From Chloroflexota bacterium (GTDB lineage Bacteria; Chloroflexota; Limnocylindria; Limnocylindrales; CSP1-4), in contig JACCXQ010000262.1 in NCBI GenBank assembly GCA_013696945.1, positions 1 to 6,811 of the forward strand: DNA of 6,811 nt, written 5' to 3'. A model generated the notes under the pieces. The model worked only from the letters and a program-made list of their open reading frames with translations, had not been told where the DNA came from and made no database searches. Position 1 is the first letter of the stretch. Every line of letters begins with the position of its first letter. Below, piece by piece: positions 6,492 to 6,811 of the stretch. A program made the translations under genes and the position numbers.

Positions 6492-6677
6492 GTGGCAAAG
6501 AAGTCATTGATCGCCAAGCAGAAGCGGACACAGCGCTTCCCGGTCCGGGCGTACCACCGGTGCTTCGTGTGCGGCAGGCCGCGCGGCTACATGCGCCGCT
6601 TCGCCCTGTGCCGGATCTGCTTCCGCGAACGCGCCCTGCTGGGAGAGATACCCGGCGTCACAAAGTCCAGCTGGTAG
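6492..6677 (+). CDS. rpsZ: 30S ribosomal protein S14 type Z (uS14, zinc form)
   Basis: The protein has 61 residues, the exact size of the short zinc-containing S14. It starts [20 protein letters not shown] (2-21). The zinc knuckle is CFVC (C24, C27) and CRIC (C40, C43), and it ends [11 protein letters not shown] as the family does. S14 binds the 30S head late in assembly near S3 and S10. The long zinc-free S14 of E. coli (about 100 residues) is a different form; some bacteria keep both and switch under zinc limitation. Whether this genome has a zinc-free copy cannot be seen here. The gene is often labelled rpsN or rpsN1. It starts with GTG and ends 4 nt before rpsH. Confidence 0.97.
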   Translation: MAKKSLIAKQKRTQRFPVRAYHRCFVCGRPRGYMRRFALCRICFRERALLGEIPGVTKSSW

Positions 6678-6681
6678 AACG

Positions 6682-6811
6682 ATGAACGTCTCAGATCCCA
6701 TCGCAGACATGCTCACCCGGATCCGGAACGCCAGCCAGGCGCGCCACACCGACGTGAAGATCCCGGCTTCCCGCACGAAGCGCGCGATCGCCCAGATCCT
6801 GAAGGACGAGG
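6682..6811 (+). CDS. rpsH: 30S ribosomal protein S8, N-terminal part (3' cut by window)
   Basis: Forty-three residues are visible before the window ends within a codon. They begin [20 protein letters not shown] (1-20), the standard S8 start, followed by [20 protein letters not shown]8 binds 16S rRNA helix 21 in the central domain; in E. coli it represses the spc operon by binding the rplE mRNA region. The preceding bases (GTCCAGCTGGTAGAACG) hold no Shine-Dalgarno sequence, so coupling to rpsZ, whose stop is 4 nt upstream, is likely. About two thirds of the protein lies beyond the window. Confidence 0.96.
   Translation, partial: MNVSDPIADMLTRIRNASQARHTDVKIPASRTKRAIAQILKDE

Noticed and set aside
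1..6811. A hidden novel system such as a defence, mobile or RNA element
   Set aside because: Essentially every base is accounted for by conserved ribosomal protein genes on one strand. No repeats, integrase or transposase fragments, tRNA-like folds or unusual composition were noticed.

Overview
The window is a continuous run of translation genes, all on the + strand: the end of tuf, then the S10 cluster, then most of the spc cluster. The order is tuf(3' end)-rpsJ-rplC-rplD-rplW-rplB-rpsS-rplV-rpsC-rplP-rpmC-rpsQ-rplN-rplX-rplE-rpsZ-rpsH(5' end). Fifteen genes are complete and two are cut by the window edges. No mobile element, CRISPR array, RNA gene, terminator or accessory gene is visible.

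The organism is a high-GC bacterium: third codon positions are almost always G or C. The bacterial L2/L4/L16/L22 forms and tuf directly before rpsJ exclude archaea and eukaryotes. The short four-cysteine S14 (type Z), the L24 with a C-terminal four-cysteine zinc ribbon, and the L2 segment around [13 protein letters not shown] best fit a Chloroflexota lineage as I remember those proteins. High-GC Actinomycetota or Deinococcota-like relatives are not excluded. This placement is an inference; no search was run.

Layout: 1-117 is the EF-Tu C-terminus. 123-5182 holds the genes of the classical S10 operon (rpsJ to rpsQ). 5179-6811 holds the first part of the classical spc operon (rplN to rpsH). The packing is extreme: the longest non-coding gap is 15 nt, and eight of the sixteen junctions overlap by 1, 4 or 14 nt. 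There is no room for the S10 leader or the S10/spc boundary known from Escherichia coli, so the whole stretch probably sits on one long transcript from upstream, perhaps from the str operon. Most genes have a clear purine-rich Shine-Dalgarno sequence inside the end of the previous gene. rpsJ, rplC and rpsH do not, and probably depend on translational coupling.

Together the genes supply small-subunit proteins S10, S19, S3, S17, S14 and S8, and large-subunit proteins L3, L4, L23, L2, L22, L16, L29, L14, L24 and L5. These include the exit-tunnel lining (L4, L22, L23, L29), the peptidyl-transferase surroundings (L2, L3, L16) and the central protuberance (L5). The most unusual points are modest: an acidic C-terminal tail of about 47 residues on S17, an N-terminally extended zinc-ribbon L24, and complete fusion of the tuf, S10 and spc clusters. 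I see no sign of a previously undescribed system.
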